NCBI RefSeq assembly: GCF_002939705.1
Contig: NZ_MDCB01000014.1
Coordinates: forward strand, 1-64,000
Direction: 5' to 3'
Origin: Xanthomonas albilineans
Lineage (GTDB): Bacteria > Pseudomonadota > Gammaproteobacteria > Xanthomonadales > Xanthomonadaceae
DNA length: 64,000 bases
The notes beneath the pieces were generated by a model, which saw only the letters and a list, made by a program, of their open reading frames with translations, was not told the origin of the DNA and searched no databases. The translations under genes and the position numbers were made by a program. The stretch's first letter is position 1. Each line of letters opens with the position of its first letter. This document shows positions 38,576 through 47,153 of this stretch, piece by piece.

Positions 38576-39394
38576 ATGATCCGTCGTTTGACTGTGCCTG
38601 CGTTGCCCGTCGTGCATCGGCTATCGTTGTTGGTCCTGGTCGCATTGCTCGGTGCTTGCGCGCATGCGCCGCCGCACAATCCGCTGGCGCAGTGGGTTCC
38701 GTCGCCCAATTACAACCAGCGTCGCGCGCAGCTGATCGTGATCCACTTTACCGGCAAAAATTCATTGCAGGAAAGCTTGGATACGCTGCGTTCGCGAAAC
38801 GGTTTGGGCGAGTTGGTCAGTGCGCATTACCTGATCGGTCCCGACGGCAAACGCTATCAGTTGGTCAGCGACCAACTGCGCGCCTGGCACGCCGGTGTCG
38901 GACGTTGGGGTACCATCACCGACGTCAATTCGGCCTCGATCGGTATCGAGTTGGACAACGACGGCAAGACCCCGTTTCCGCAAGCGCAAATCGATAGCCT
39001 GCTGGTGTTGCTGCAGGATTTGTGCACGCGCCTGCACATTCCGCGTACCCAGATCGTCGGGCATGAGGATTTCGCTCCGTCGCGCAAGGTCGATCCGGGC
39101 CCGTTGTTCCCGTGGAAGCAGTTGGCCGATGCCGGGTTTGGTCGTTGGCCGGCCGCCGATGCGCCACCGGCGCCGTCTGGCTTCGATCCGTGGCAGGCGC
39201 TGGCGCTGTTCGGTTATCCGATCGGTGATCGCGCCGCCGCTATGCGCGCGTTCCATCATCATTACCGTGGCAATGATGCCACCGCGTTCGATGCGGAAGA
39301 TCTGCGCATTCTCTATGCTCTGACTCAGCCATTGCTTGCGCCGCAGCCGAAATCGCTGTCGTCGCCGCCGCCGATAGAACATAACGAGTTCTAG
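38576..39394 (+). CDS. amiD: N-acetylmuramoyl-L-alanine amidase, lipoprotein (AmiD-like)
   Basis: A 272-residue outer-membrane-type lipoprotein amidase that cuts between N-acetylmuramic acid and L-Ala. The signal peptide ends in the lipobox LLGAC. The Amidase_2/PGRP zinc ligands are present: His in VIHFTGKNS, His in GHEDF-type context with VGHEDFAPSRKVDPGP, and the catalytic Lys/Asp in that same segment. A small C-terminal helical domain follows (FGYPIGD to ALTQPLL), as in AmiD. ATG 38576 follows TTGGAG. Divergent from the NlpC/P60 gene. Confidence 0.93.
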   Translation: MIRRLTVPALPVVHRLSLLVLVALLGACAHAPPHNPLAQWVPSPNYNQRRAQLIVIHFTGKNSLQESLDTLRSRNGLGELVSAHYLIGPDGKRYQLVSDQLRAWHAGVGRWGTITDVNSASIGIELDNDGKTPFPQAQIDSLLVLLQDLCTRLHIPRTQIVGHEDFAPSRKVDPGPLFPWKQLADAGFGRWPAADAPPAPSGFDPWQALALFGYPIGDRAAAMRAFHHHYRGNDATAFDAEDLRILYALTQPLLAPQPKSLSSPPPIEHNEF

Positions 39395-39440
39395 CGTGTC
39401 GTTCGTGCGTGTCTCAAGCCGGCCGTGTATGTTGGCGGGG

Positions 39441-39507
39441 GGCGTCTTGTTTCAACGTACTCCAGCTGGCGTTGCACTTACTTCAATGTGCATGACACGG
39501 TCTAGAC
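39441..39507 (-). repeat. Dispersed ~60-bp repeat, copy 2
   Basis: On the minus strand: GTCTAGACCGTG, then ATTGAAGTAAGTGCAACGCC, then AGCTGGAGTACGTTGAAACA. It shares this order with copy 3 (54322-54382) and the second half with copy 1 (26092-26141). It lies just before a small membrane-protein gene. Confidence 0.68.
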
Positions 39508-39538
39508 TGGCGTTCTTGCCCGCCGAGGACACGATCCG

Positions 39539-39928
39539 ATGAACCTGCCGCTGCACTTTGGCTTGCTGGGCTCGCTGGAAGCCGGGCTGATCGCGTTGGC
39601 GGTCGGATTCTTGGTGTATGCGCTGTGGCAGCGGCTGGGCCGGCGTTTGCGCTGGTCCGAGGGCCAGCGGCTGGGTGGGGCATGCCTGCTGGCGGTGACG
39701 GCATCGGCAGGGGTCGATTGCTGGAACCTGTTCTACACCAGCATCGTGCGCCTGGAGTCGCCACTATATGCGCGCATTGCGCTGGCCAGCATCCACGATC
39801 CAGACGAGTTGGGCTCGCGTGTTGTGTTGGAGATTGGGTGCGCACTTGCCGGCGTGGCTTTGGCCTGGATCGTATTCAGTTCTTGCTCAAAAAAAAAGGC
39901 GGCCGATTATGGTCACGAAACACGTTAA
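39539..39928 (+). CDS. Small hypothetical membrane protein
   Basis: A 129-residue protein of unknown function with three predicted membrane helices (about 8-30, 46-65, 95-115) and a charged C-terminal tail. I do not recognise a family. A run of nine A at 39889-39897 encodes KKK after FSSCS near the end and is a likely slippage site; a one-base change there would replace the last 10-12 residues. ATG 39539 follows GAGGACACG. No neighbours suggest a role. Confidence 0.6.
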   Translation: MNLPLHFGLLGSLEAGLIALAVGFLVYALWQRLGRRLRWSEGQRLGGACLLAVTASAGVDCWNLFYTSIVRLESPLYARIALASIHDPDELGSRVVLEIGCALAGVALAWIVFSSCSKKKAADYGHETR

Positions 39929-40157
39929 ATCATACGTTTTTTTCTGTAGTCTGAATATTTTAAATGCTCGAGTCACCACAAGTTCATTGAATCGTAACTA
40001 CGGCGTTGGCACATTGCTTGTGTGCTGTGGTTAATACTCTGTTTTATGGAATTTCGCGTCGGGTAATGGATTCAGTTCGGTAGAGCCACTGTGGCGGTGT
40101 GTGCCGGAATTGGCCGGTACATGTCACTTCCCGAAAGAGCATAAGGAGGATTCACAC

Positions 40158-40529
40158 GTGAACATTCGTATTCGCACCCCGCTGTTCGGTTCCGTTGTCC
40201 TTCTCGTCGCTGTGTTGGCCTTGCCGGCTTTCGCTCAGCACCCGCAGCGCAGCGATGCCGTTGGGCAAGCGCAGTCGTACACCAGCACCACTGGGCAGCG
40301 AACGCAATCCGATATGTCTGGTCCTGGTCAGACTTGGGCCGATGTCGATACCGATAGAGATGGTGCCATCAGCAAGCAGGAGGCGCAGGTCAACGCCGGC
40401 CTGAGCCAGATTTTCTCGCAGGCCGATACCGACCACAACGGCAAGCTTACCCCAAAGGAATACGAAGCCTATGTCGCTAAACATCATGCTGGCATGGTTG
40501 GCGGCAGCAATAATCGTGACGGAAAATAA
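40158..40529 (+). CDS. Secreted EF-hand calcium-binding protein
   Basis: A 123-residue exported protein with signal peptide (NIRIRTPLFG to PAFAQ) and two EF-hand loops: DVDTDRDGAISKQE (about 75-88) and QADTDHNGKLTPKE (about 98-111). Both loops have Asp/Asn at the calcium positions and a closing Glu. The start is GTG 40158, chosen because a strong AAGGAGG lies 8 bases upstream. Its stop TAA touches a short mobile-element-like repeat. Periplasmic calcium buffering or signalling is inferred; no partner is evident. Confidence 0.85.
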   Translation: MNIRIRTPLFGSVVLLVAVLALPAFAQHPQRSDAVGQAQSYTSTTGQRTQSDMSGPGQTWADVDTDRDGAISKQEAQVNAGLSQIFSQADTDHNGKLTPKEYEAYVAKHHAGMVGGSNNRDGK

Positions 40530-40659
40530 GAGTGGCTAACAAAACGTCGCGAAATCGCTGTCAGGTGGGCGCGGACAGCGCGCAGCAACCGCAGTAGGGG
40601 AGCATCCCAGCACTGTCCACGCCCGTTCGGCGGCGACACAGTGGCTTTGTTAGCTACTT
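40530..40659 (+). mobile_element. MITE-like element, copy A (130 bp)
   Basis: A 130-bp non-coding element. Left end GAGTGGCTAACAAAACGTC and right end, read inverted, AAGTAGCTAACAAAGCC are imperfect inverted repeats. TAA flanks both ends (40527-40529 and 40660-40662), a likely 3-bp target duplication. The left TAA is also the stop codon of the EF-hand gene. Homologous copies lie at 52576-52689 and 53668-53807. It has no transposase, so it would need one from a related insertion sequence elsewhere. Confidence 0.78.
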
Positions 40660-41043
40660 TAAGTCGATCATGGTAATGCAGATGGCCTGATCGGTCTGAT
40701 GGTGAAGGCGGTGATGGGTGCGCCTAGTTTTGCCGAGTTGTTCTTCGCGTACATCGACGTGGTATCGGGTAAGAATCCGAAGACCTGCGGCAGTCGACAG
40801 GGGCTGGTCAAATTCGGCACCGAACGTTTTGTGATGAATGGCAATTTGCTGCGCTCGGAAGTGGAGCCACCCGTTGATTGTATTGGACGGCTGGGGCACC
40901 CACCCCCGATGCCATCCCTTGGGCGCATGCGGCCGAGCACTGCCTCGCGTCCGATGCGTTGTATCGATGGCGGTGAGTGGCTGCAGGCGGTGGCGGGCCT
41001 CTGGGGCGCTGACAGCGCCTGTGGTATCCGGCAGAATCGGTGC
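40660..41043. other. Unassigned region before a secreted protein gene
   Basis: About 380 bases. The plus frame of the downstream gene is open from 40699 and contains FAELFFAYIDVVSGKNPK and VKFGTERFVMNGNLLRSE, which read more like protein than random sequence, but I recognise no family and it has no ribosome site. It could be a decayed gene carried with or next to the element on its left. An overlapping minus frame also exists. No call made. Confidence 0.4.
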
Positions 41044-41583
41044 ATGTCGTTCCGTTTGCACGCTGCTGGTTCGCTGCTGTTCGTATTGCTGCTCGTTGTC
41101 GGCATTGCCGCAGCGCAGGACACGTCTGTGTCGGTGTCTGCGTTCGCCGCCGCAGCGCCTGCCGAGATGCCCGCCAGCGGCGATGTCTGGGTCGATCGCC
41201 AGTTGCTGGATATCGATCGTTATGCCGTGCGCTATCCGGACAGTTTTCTCGACGAGGTTGCGCGCTATGCGCAGATGCCGCGCGGCTACGCCGAGGCGTT
41301 GCTGCGTGAATGCCATTGGCCGGCTCGCGACATCTATTTTGCCGGTTTCCTGGCCACGGCTACCGGACGACCCTATCGCGAGGTGGTACGCGCCCGCAGC
41401 GCCACTGGTGCGCAGGCTGGTTGGGCAGAGGTCGCCACGGGATTGCAGGCGCCACCGGGGTCGCTGGCGTACCGCGCGCTGCGCCATGCCATCGTCGCCA
41501 GTTACGATCATTGGGACCGGCCGATCGTGCTGGACGCGCTGTTGCGCCGCCAACTCGGCGGCCGCGCCGCAGCGCAACCGTAG
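41044..41583 (+). CDS. Secreted hypothetical protein
   Basis: A 179-residue protein with a clear signal peptide (MSFRLHAAG to AAAQ) and a 150-residue mostly helical domain with many Arg and Ala residues (WVDRQLLDIDRYA, YAEALLRECHWPARD, YREVVRARS). It looks like a conserved xanthomonad protein of unknown function. It is followed after 126 bases by the DUF1338 gene on the same strand. The upstream extension of the frame to 40699 is not used because the signal peptide begins at 41044. Confidence 0.7.
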   Translation: MSFRLHAAGSLLFVLLLVVGIAAAQDTSVSVSAFAAAAPAEMPASGDVWVDRQLLDIDRYAVRYPDSFLDEVARYAQMPRGYAEALLRECHWPARDIYFAGFLATATGRPYREVVRARSATGAQAGWAEVATGLQAPPGSLAYRALRHAIVASYDHWDRPIVLDALLRRQLGGRAAAQP

Positions 41584-41709
41584 TTACGGCGCAGACGCAG
41601 CATCCGATTCGCGGCATTCGATCGCACGACTGGTTGTGTCGTCGTGACGGCGCGAGAATGCCACTTCCGCCGGTCCAGTCGCCGGCATCACCGTTGCTCC
41701 GGAGCGCCG

Positions 41710-43071
41710 ATGACCACTGCCTTCGTTTCGTCGGACGCCATCCGCAGTCTGTTCGCGCAGGCCATGTCCGACATGTATCGCGCCGAGGTGCCGTTGTACG
41801 GCACGCTGATGGACTTGGTGGCGCAGGTCAACGCGCAGACGCTGGCCGCCGATCCGGCGCTGGAAGCGCAGTTGCAGCGCAACGATGAACGCGCGCGGCT
41901 GGATCAGGAACGGCATGGAGCGATCCGTGTCGGTACGGCGGAAGAATTGGCCATGCTGCGGCGCCTGTTCGCGGTGATGGGGATGGTGCCGGTCGATTAC
42001 TACGATCTCTCGGTCGCGGGCGTGCCGGTGCATTCCACCGCATTCCGTCCGCTGGATGCGGCAGCGTTGGCGCGCAATCCGTTCCGCGTGTTTACCTCGT
42101 TGCTGCGACTGGAGTTGATCGAAGACCTGGCATTGCGCGCGCAGGCGGCGCAGATTCTCGCGCGGCGACGCATCTTCAGCGCTGGCGCGCTGGAATTGAT
42201 CGCGCGCTGCGAGCGCGACGGCGGCCTGGGCGAGGCTGACGCGCACCGCTTCGTCACCCAAGTACTGGAAACCTTTCGCTGGCATAGCGATGCGACTGTA
42301 TCGCTGCCGATCTACCGTGCGTTGAGCGACGCGCACAAGCTGGTTGCCGATGTGGTTAGCTTCCACGGTCCGCATATCAACCATCTGACTCCGCGGACTC
42401 TGGATATCGACGCGGCGCAGGTGCAGATGCTGCACCGTGGTATCGAGGCCAAGGCGGTGATCGAAGGGCCGCCGCGCCGGCGTTGCCCGATCCTGCTACG
42501 CCAGACCAGCTTCAAGGCACTGGAAGAAACCGTGCGTTTCCCCGCCGGCGCGGGCAGTGCCGAGGTCGGCACCCACACCGCGCGTTTCGGCGAGATCGAA
42601 CAGCGGGGCTTGGCACTGACGCCGAAAGGCCGCGCGCGGTACGACGCGCTGCTGGAGCGTGCGCGCGGCGCCGACGGCAGCGCCGGTGGCGACTACATGG
42701 CGCGCCTGCAGGCCGCGTTCGCCGACTTCCCCGATGATGAAGCCACGCTGCGCCGCGAAGGCTTGGGCTATTTTCGCTATGCACTCACCGACGCCGGTCG
42801 CGCCGCCGGCGCGACCGCGCTGGTCGGCAAGCCGGCCGAGGCGTTGATCGCCGATGGTTTGGTCAGCGCCGACCCGATTGTCTATGAGGATTTCTTGCCG
42901 GTCAGCGCCGCTGGCATCTTCCAGTCCAACCTCGGTGGCGGCGAACAGCGCGGCTACGCGGCGCACGCCAACCGTGCCGCATTCGAGCAAGCGCTGGGCG
43001 CGACAGTGCATGACGCATTCGCCATCTACGCCGGGATCGAGCGCGATTCGCTGCAGGCATTGAATCGCTGA
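41710..43071 (+). CDS. DUF1338 (2-oxoadipate dioxygenase/decarboxylase family) protein
   Basis: A 453-residue protein of the DUF1338/YdcJ family, related to VOC metalloenzymes. Members such as HglS convert 2-oxoadipate to D-2-hydroxyglutarate in lysine breakdown using Fe(II). Candidate metal ligands: His in VPVHSTAFRP, His in FHGPHINHLTPRTLD and Glu in LPVSAAGIFQ-adjacent acidic segment YEDF. No lysine-catabolic genes are adjacent, so the substrate is not supported by context. ATG 41710 follows CCGGAGCGCCG. Confidence 0.87.
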   Translation: MTTAFVSSDAIRSLFAQAMSDMYRAEVPLYGTLMDLVAQVNAQTLAADPALEAQLQRNDERARLDQERHGAIRVGTAEELAMLRRLFAVMGMVPVDYYDLSVAGVPVHSTAFRPLDAAALARNPFRVFTSLLRLELIEDLALRAQAAQILARRRIFSAGALELIARCERDGGLGEADAHRFVTQVLETFRWHSDATVSLPIYRALSDAHKLVADVVSFHGPHINHLTPRTLDIDAAQVQMLHRGIEAKAVIEGPPRRRCPILLRQTSFKALEETVRFPAGAGSAEVGTHTARFGEIEQRGLALTPKGRARYDALLERARGADGSAGGDYMARLQAAFADFPDDEATLRREGLGYFRYALTDAGRAAGATALVGKPAEALIADGLVSADPIVYEDFLPVSAAGIFQSNLGGGEQRGYAAHANRAAFEQALGATVHDAFAIYAGIERDSLQALNR

Positions 43072-43198
43072 GAAAACCTCGGTGATTGCGTCGCGCGCAA
43101 GACGCGCCATGTCGGCGCGCGGTGTCGTGCGCCGATCGCAAGTGCGCTTGCTTTCGCGCAGCGGTGTCCGGGCTATCCCTGCGCCGCGCGGCGATTGC

Positions 43199-44569
43199 CT
43201 ATCGCGTGTAGCGGGCCTTGAGCATGGCGTAGGCCGAGCGCAATGCCAGTGCCTCGCCACCGGCCGGACGGCCAGGGCGCTCGCTGTCGTTCCAGGCGTA
43301 TACATCCAGATGCGCCCAGGTCTGCCGCGCCGGTACGAAGCGCTCCAGATATAGCGCCGCAGTCACTGCGCCGGCCATGCGTGAGCCGGCGTTGGCCAGA
43401 TCGGCCACCGAACTGCTCAGGTAGCGTAGGTAAGGACGCCAGAGTGGCATGCGCCAGACCGGGTCGCGGTGGCGCTCGCCGGCCTCGATCCAGGCTTGCG
43501 CCAGCGCGTCGTCGTTGCAGAACAGCGCCGGTAGGTCCGGGCCAAGGGCGATGCGCGCTGCGCCGGTCAAGGTGGCGAAATCCATGATCGCGTCCGGATT
43601 CTGCTCGCTGGCGTAGGCGAGTGCATCGCACAGCACCAGCCGGCCCTCGGCATCGGTGTTGTCGATTTCCACGGTCGTGCCCTGGCGGGTGGCGATGATG
43701 TCGCCAGGGCGGAATGCGTTCGGGCCGATCGCGTTTTCCACCGCTGGCAGCAACACCGTTAGCCGCAGTGGCAGGCGTTGTGCCATCACCAACCCGGCCA
43801 GCGCCAGCGCATGCGCCGCGCCGCCCATGTCCTTCTTCATGTGGCGCATGCCGTCGGCGGGTTTCAGATCCAGGCCGCCGGTATCGAAACACACCCCTTT
43901 GCCGATCAGCGCCAAGTGCGGATGCGTGTCCTCGCCCCAGCGCAGCACCAACAGCCGTGGCGCGCGGTGGGAGGCGCGACCGACTGCGTGGATCGTCGGG
44001 AAGTTCTGCTCCAGCAGTGCGTCGCCGACGATGCTGTCGAACTGCGCGCCGTGCGCTTGTGCAATCGCGCGGGCGATTGCTTCCAGTTGTTCCGGTCCCA
44101 TGTGCTCGGTTGGCGTATTGACCCAGTCGCGCACGCGCACGCAGGCTTCGAGTAAATCGAGCACCTCCGCTTGCGGTGTCGCCAACAGCGACGCCGGCAA
44201 GCGTGGCGGTTGCTTGTAACCGGCATAGCGGTAGCTACCCAGGCCCCACCCCAGGTGCAGCGCGGCCAACGCCTCGGTGTCCAGCGCACTGGCCAGATGC
44301 CAGGTACTGCCGGCCGGCAATGCGAACGGCGCGTGCGCATAGGCATAGGCATCGCCGCGATCGCCGACACCGAGGACCGCCGCGGCCACGCCATCAGGGC
44401 CCGGTAGCAACAGCACCGTGCCGGGTGCGGCCATGAACTGCTGCGTGTCCATCCACGCCACCCAAGCCGGCGACTGCGCCGCGCGCCATTCGGCCAGATG
44501 TTCGCGTTCCAGCACGTACAGCGGCAGTGGTGTGTGCGAAGCGTCGGTGAAGCCGTTCGGCAAAGACAT
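43199..44569 (-). CDS. M17 leucyl aminopeptidase-family protein
   Basis: A 456-residue cytosolic metalloaminopeptidase. The C-terminal catalytic domain has the two-metal motif set: Lys in LIGKGVCFDTGG, Asp/Lys in MKKDMGGAA and the signature NTDAEGRLVLCDAL. The N-terminal 170 residues are divergent, as in the PepB-like/second M17 branch rather than PepA. It removes N-terminal residues from peptides; exact specificity is unknown. It lies 63 bases downstream of a HAD phosphatase gene on the same strand. Confidence 0.93.
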   Translation of the reverse strand: MSLPNGFTDASHTPLPLYVLEREHLAEWRAAQSPAWVAWMDTQQFMAAPGTVLLLPGPDGVAAAVLGVGDRGDAYAYAHAPFALPAGSTWHLASALDTEALAALHLGWGLGSYRYAGYKQPPRLPASLLATPQAEVLDLLEACVRVRDWVNTPTEHMGPEQLEAIARAIAQAHGAQFDSIVGDALLEQNFPTIHAVGRASHRAPRLLVLRWGEDTHPHLALIGKGVCFDTGGLDLKPADGMRHMKKDMGGAAHALALAGLVMAQRLPLRLTVLLPAVENAIGPNAFRPGDIIATRQGTTVEIDNTDAEGRLVLCDALAYASEQNPDAIMDFATLTGAARIALGPDLPALFCNDDALAQAWIEAGERHRDPVWRMPLWRPYLRYLSSSVADLANAGSRMAGAVTAALYLERFVPARQTWAHLDVYAWNDSERPGRPAGGEALALRSAYAMLKARYTR

Positions 44570-44632
44570 CGGGAGATCCTTCTTGTGCTTGGGAGGGAAA
44601 GGGAAAATGGCTAGCGATGTGGCCGGCGCTGC

Positions 44633-45367
44633 TTATGCGTGTGCCGTGTGGAGCGGTTGCGTGGTCTCCAGCCAATCGGCCAGGCCGGTGAGCGTGTCGA
44701 ACTGCAGATCCGGTGGTGTAGGCCGATCCCAGAGCTGCCCTTCGCGGTTGATCCAGCAGCCGCGCAGGCCGGCTTGCATCGCACCGACCACGTCGATCTC
44801 GATGTGGTCGCCGACATGCAGGACCTGCGCGCAGGGCAATGCCAGGCGCGCGCAGGCGGCTTGGAAGATACTCGGGTCCGGTTTGGCCGCGCCATGTTCG
44901 CCGGCGCTGAGTTGGAAGGCGAAATACCGCTCCAGTCCGATCGTGGCCAGATCGGCGTTGCCGTTGCTCAGTGCCGCCACTGGCATGCACGCGGCGATAC
45001 GTTGCAGTGCGGGCAGGCTGTCCGGGAAGCATTCCACTTGGTTGCGTGCGGCATGGAAGGCCGCATAGGCCGGTTCCGCCAGTGTTTCATCGGCGCCGCT
45101 CTCGCGCAGTGCCTGACGCAGGGTGAGGCGTCGTAGTTCGCTCATGTCGTGGCGCAGATGCGGGTGTGCGGCGACCACCGTGTCGCGTAACTGGCGCATG
45201 GCAGGGATCGGGAAGCATGCGGCGGTGCGCGGACTATGTTGCAGCAACCAGTCGTGCAGCACCTGTTCGATGCGCGCTCCGATCGGCGCGAAGGGCCACA
45301 GGGTATCGTCCAGATCCAGCGTGATCGCGCGGATGGGGAAAGTGGGGGAAGAAGTCACTCGGCCCAT
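44633..45367 (-). CDS. HAD-superfamily hydrolase
   Basis: A 244-residue haloacid-dehalogenase-type phosphatase. Motif I is LDLDDTLWP with the nucleophile Asp, motif II is ALSNGNAD, motif III Lys is in AAKPDPSIF and motif IV is VGDHIEIDVVGAMQAG, where the first Asp pair is changed to Asp-His. The cap is of the C1 helical type. Substrate unknown; length and cap fit small-metabolite phosphatases such as the YjjG/YigB group. Confidence 0.87.
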   Translation of the reverse strand: MGRVTSSPTFPIRAITLDLDDTLWPFAPIGARIEQVLHDWLLQHSPRTAACFPIPAMRQLRDTVVAAHPHLRHDMSELRRLTLRQALRESGADETLAEPAYAAFHAARNQVECFPDSLPALQRIAACMPVAALSNGNADLATIGLERYFAFQLSAGEHGAAKPDPSIFQAACARLALPCAQVLHVGDHIEIDVVGAMQAGLRGCWINREGQLWDRPTPPDLQFDTLTGLADWLETTQPLHTAHA

Positions 45368-45457
45368 TTTACGCGATGCGATGTCGCGCCCCAGTGTTGT
45401 CGGTAGACAGCGCCGCGATCCATCTTTCCCCGAGTCCCGAGCCGGCCGATCCAGGAG

Positions 45458-46579
45458 TTACTCCAGCAGTCGCGCCCAGCGTTGCATGCCATCCACCCGT
45501 GCCAGCACTATCTTGATGCACACCAACAACGGCACTGCTAACAGCAGTCCGATCATTCCCCACAGCCAGCCGAACAGCATCAGTGCCAGGATCAGCATCA
45601 GGGGCGAGATCGCCATGCGCCGGCCGAGCACGATCGGTGTCACCACCTGGCCTTCCAGCAGATGCAGCGCCAGGTAGAACAGTGCCGGCAGCGTTGCGCT
45701 CAGCGGGTCGCGAAACGCGACGAAGCCCATCAGCAGCATCAGCACCACACCGATCAGCGGTCCCACGTAGGGCGCGAAGTTCAGCAGTGCCATTACCGTG
45801 CCCCACAGCAGCGCCTCCTGCGGTGTGATGTTCAGCAGGATCAGAATGACAGCGAACACCAGCCCGACCAGTGTGTTGATGACGCTAATGGTCAGGACGT
45901 AGCGCGACACTTCTTGTTCGATCGAACGCAGGATGTCGGTGGTGAACTTCTGCTGCTGGCGGCTGGGGAGTAAGGCGATTGCGTGCCGTTGCAGGTTCTC
46001 GCCGAACACCATGAAGAAGAACGTCAGCAATACCACGGCCAGCGCCGAGGCGGCCAGTCGTGGGGTCCGCACCAGTGCCCGGTAGGGATCGTCCATCTGC
46101 GTGCGGATCACCTGTACGCGGGGGCCCCCGTCACCGCCGGCGGCGCGGGCGAAGCTTTCCGCCGCCTGGTTGGCCAACTGCATCGGTTTGGTCAGGTCGT
46201 GCACCTGGGTGGCGATGTGACGCATCTGTGCGGGTGCCTGTTGTACCCAGACTGCGGCCGGTCCGGCCAGTTGCACGGTGAGCGTCGCCGCCAGCGCCAT
46301 GCCCGACAGCAGGACGACCAGCGCGGCCAGGAAGCGGGGCAGGTACAGCCGTCGTAGCAGGCGCAGGATCGGGTTGCCGATCAGGGCGAAGAAGGCCGCC
46401 AGCAGTACCGGCAGGATCACCTGTTGTGCGGCCCACAGCGTGTATGCGACGGCCAGCGTCGCCAGCACCACCAGCGACACCGGGCCGCGTGGCCGCGCGG
46501 TGTGCGGCATCGGCAAGGCATCGCGCGGCGCGGCGGTCGCGGGGTGGTCGTCGGTCGCGGAATCGGGAACGGTACTCAT
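45458..46579 (-). CDS. AI-2E/PerM-family transporter
   Basis: A 373-residue inner-membrane protein with about seven to eight helices, matching the PerM/AI-2E exporter family. The family segments GNPILRLL, LLNFAPYVGPLIGVVLML and LEGQVVTPIVLGRRMAISPLMLILALMLFGWLWG are clear, the last being the family signature. Whether it exports AI-2 or acts as a Na+/H+ antiporter is not decided by sequence. ATG 46579 was chosen; earlier codons to 46954 lie in an unrelated Pro/Arg-rich stretch. Confidence 0.9.
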   Translation of the reverse strand: MSTVPDSATDDHPATAAPRDALPMPHTARPRGPVSLVVLATLAVAYTLWAAQQVILPVLLAAFFALIGNPILRLLRRLYLPRFLAALVVLLSGMALAATLTVQLAGPAAVWVQQAPAQMRHIATQVHDLTKPMQLANQAAESFARAAGGDGGPRVQVIRTQMDDPYRALVRTPRLAASALAVVLLTFFFMVFGENLQRHAIALLPSRQQQKFTTDILRSIEQEVSRYVLTISVINTLVGLVFAVILILLNITPQEALLWGTVMALLNFAPYVGPLIGVVLMLLMGFVAFRDPLSATLPALFYLALHLLEGQVVTPIVLGRRMAISPLMLILALMLFGWLWGMIGLLLAVPLLVCIKIVLARVDGMQRWARLLE

Positions 46580-46715
46580 CGGATCTGCGTTACGGTGGCC
46601 TTGGACTGCGTTATAAGACACGCAGCATCCGGCCTCGAAAAGGAAGCGCAGTGTAGGCCGATCCTGCCTGACGCGGTATGACGAGCGCTTAGCTGTCGCG
46701 CGGTTGTGAAGTGTT

Positions 46716-47153
46716 TCAAGGCTCGGACAGGGCCGTTGCCGTGTCGGTCGGGTTGGGGGCGTCCGGCCTGGACGCGTCAAGCGGATCGCCGTGCCGTGCC
46801 GTGGTGCTGGTGTCCGCTGGCGCAGCATGTGGGGCCGTACCGGCAGACGCCTGCGTCGTGTCTGCGGCGCGCTCGGGAGCGTTTGAGCTTGCCGTGGCCG
46901 CGTTGAGCAGTTTGTAGAGTGCGCTGAGCATTTGCAGCCAACGCGCGCCGCCAAGTTTGCCGAGCGCCGCGACCGGCTCGGCGCGTCCCACCAGGAAACC
47001 GATTCCCAGCCCGACCACGACGATACGCAGGGGTGTCCAGCCTTCGCGCCAGCCCTGCTGCAACGTGGTCCAGTGCGTGCGCATCTGTTCCCGGCGTCCT
47101 TCCAGCACTGCTTCGGCGCGGGCGACGCGGTGTTGCAATTGATCCAACTTCAT
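46716..47153 (-). CDS. YqjK-like membrane-associated protein
   Basis: A 145-residue protein with an N-terminal basic helical region, one membrane segment (about 43-57, RIVVVGLGIGFLVG) and a long Ala/Thr/Asp-rich tail that is probably disordered. It is last of three coupled genes: its ATG overlaps the stop of the YqjE-like gene by one base (TAATG). By position it resembles YqjK in the E. coli yqjD-yqjE-yqjK set, but sequence alone does not prove homology. Confidence 0.7.
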   Translation of the reverse strand: MKLDQLQHRVARAEAVLEGRREQMRTHWTTLQQGWREGWTPLRIVVVGLGIGFLVGRAEPVAALGKLGGARWLQMLSALYKLLNAATASSNAPERAADTTQASAGTAPHAAPADTSTTARHGDPLDASRPDAPNPTDTATALSEP

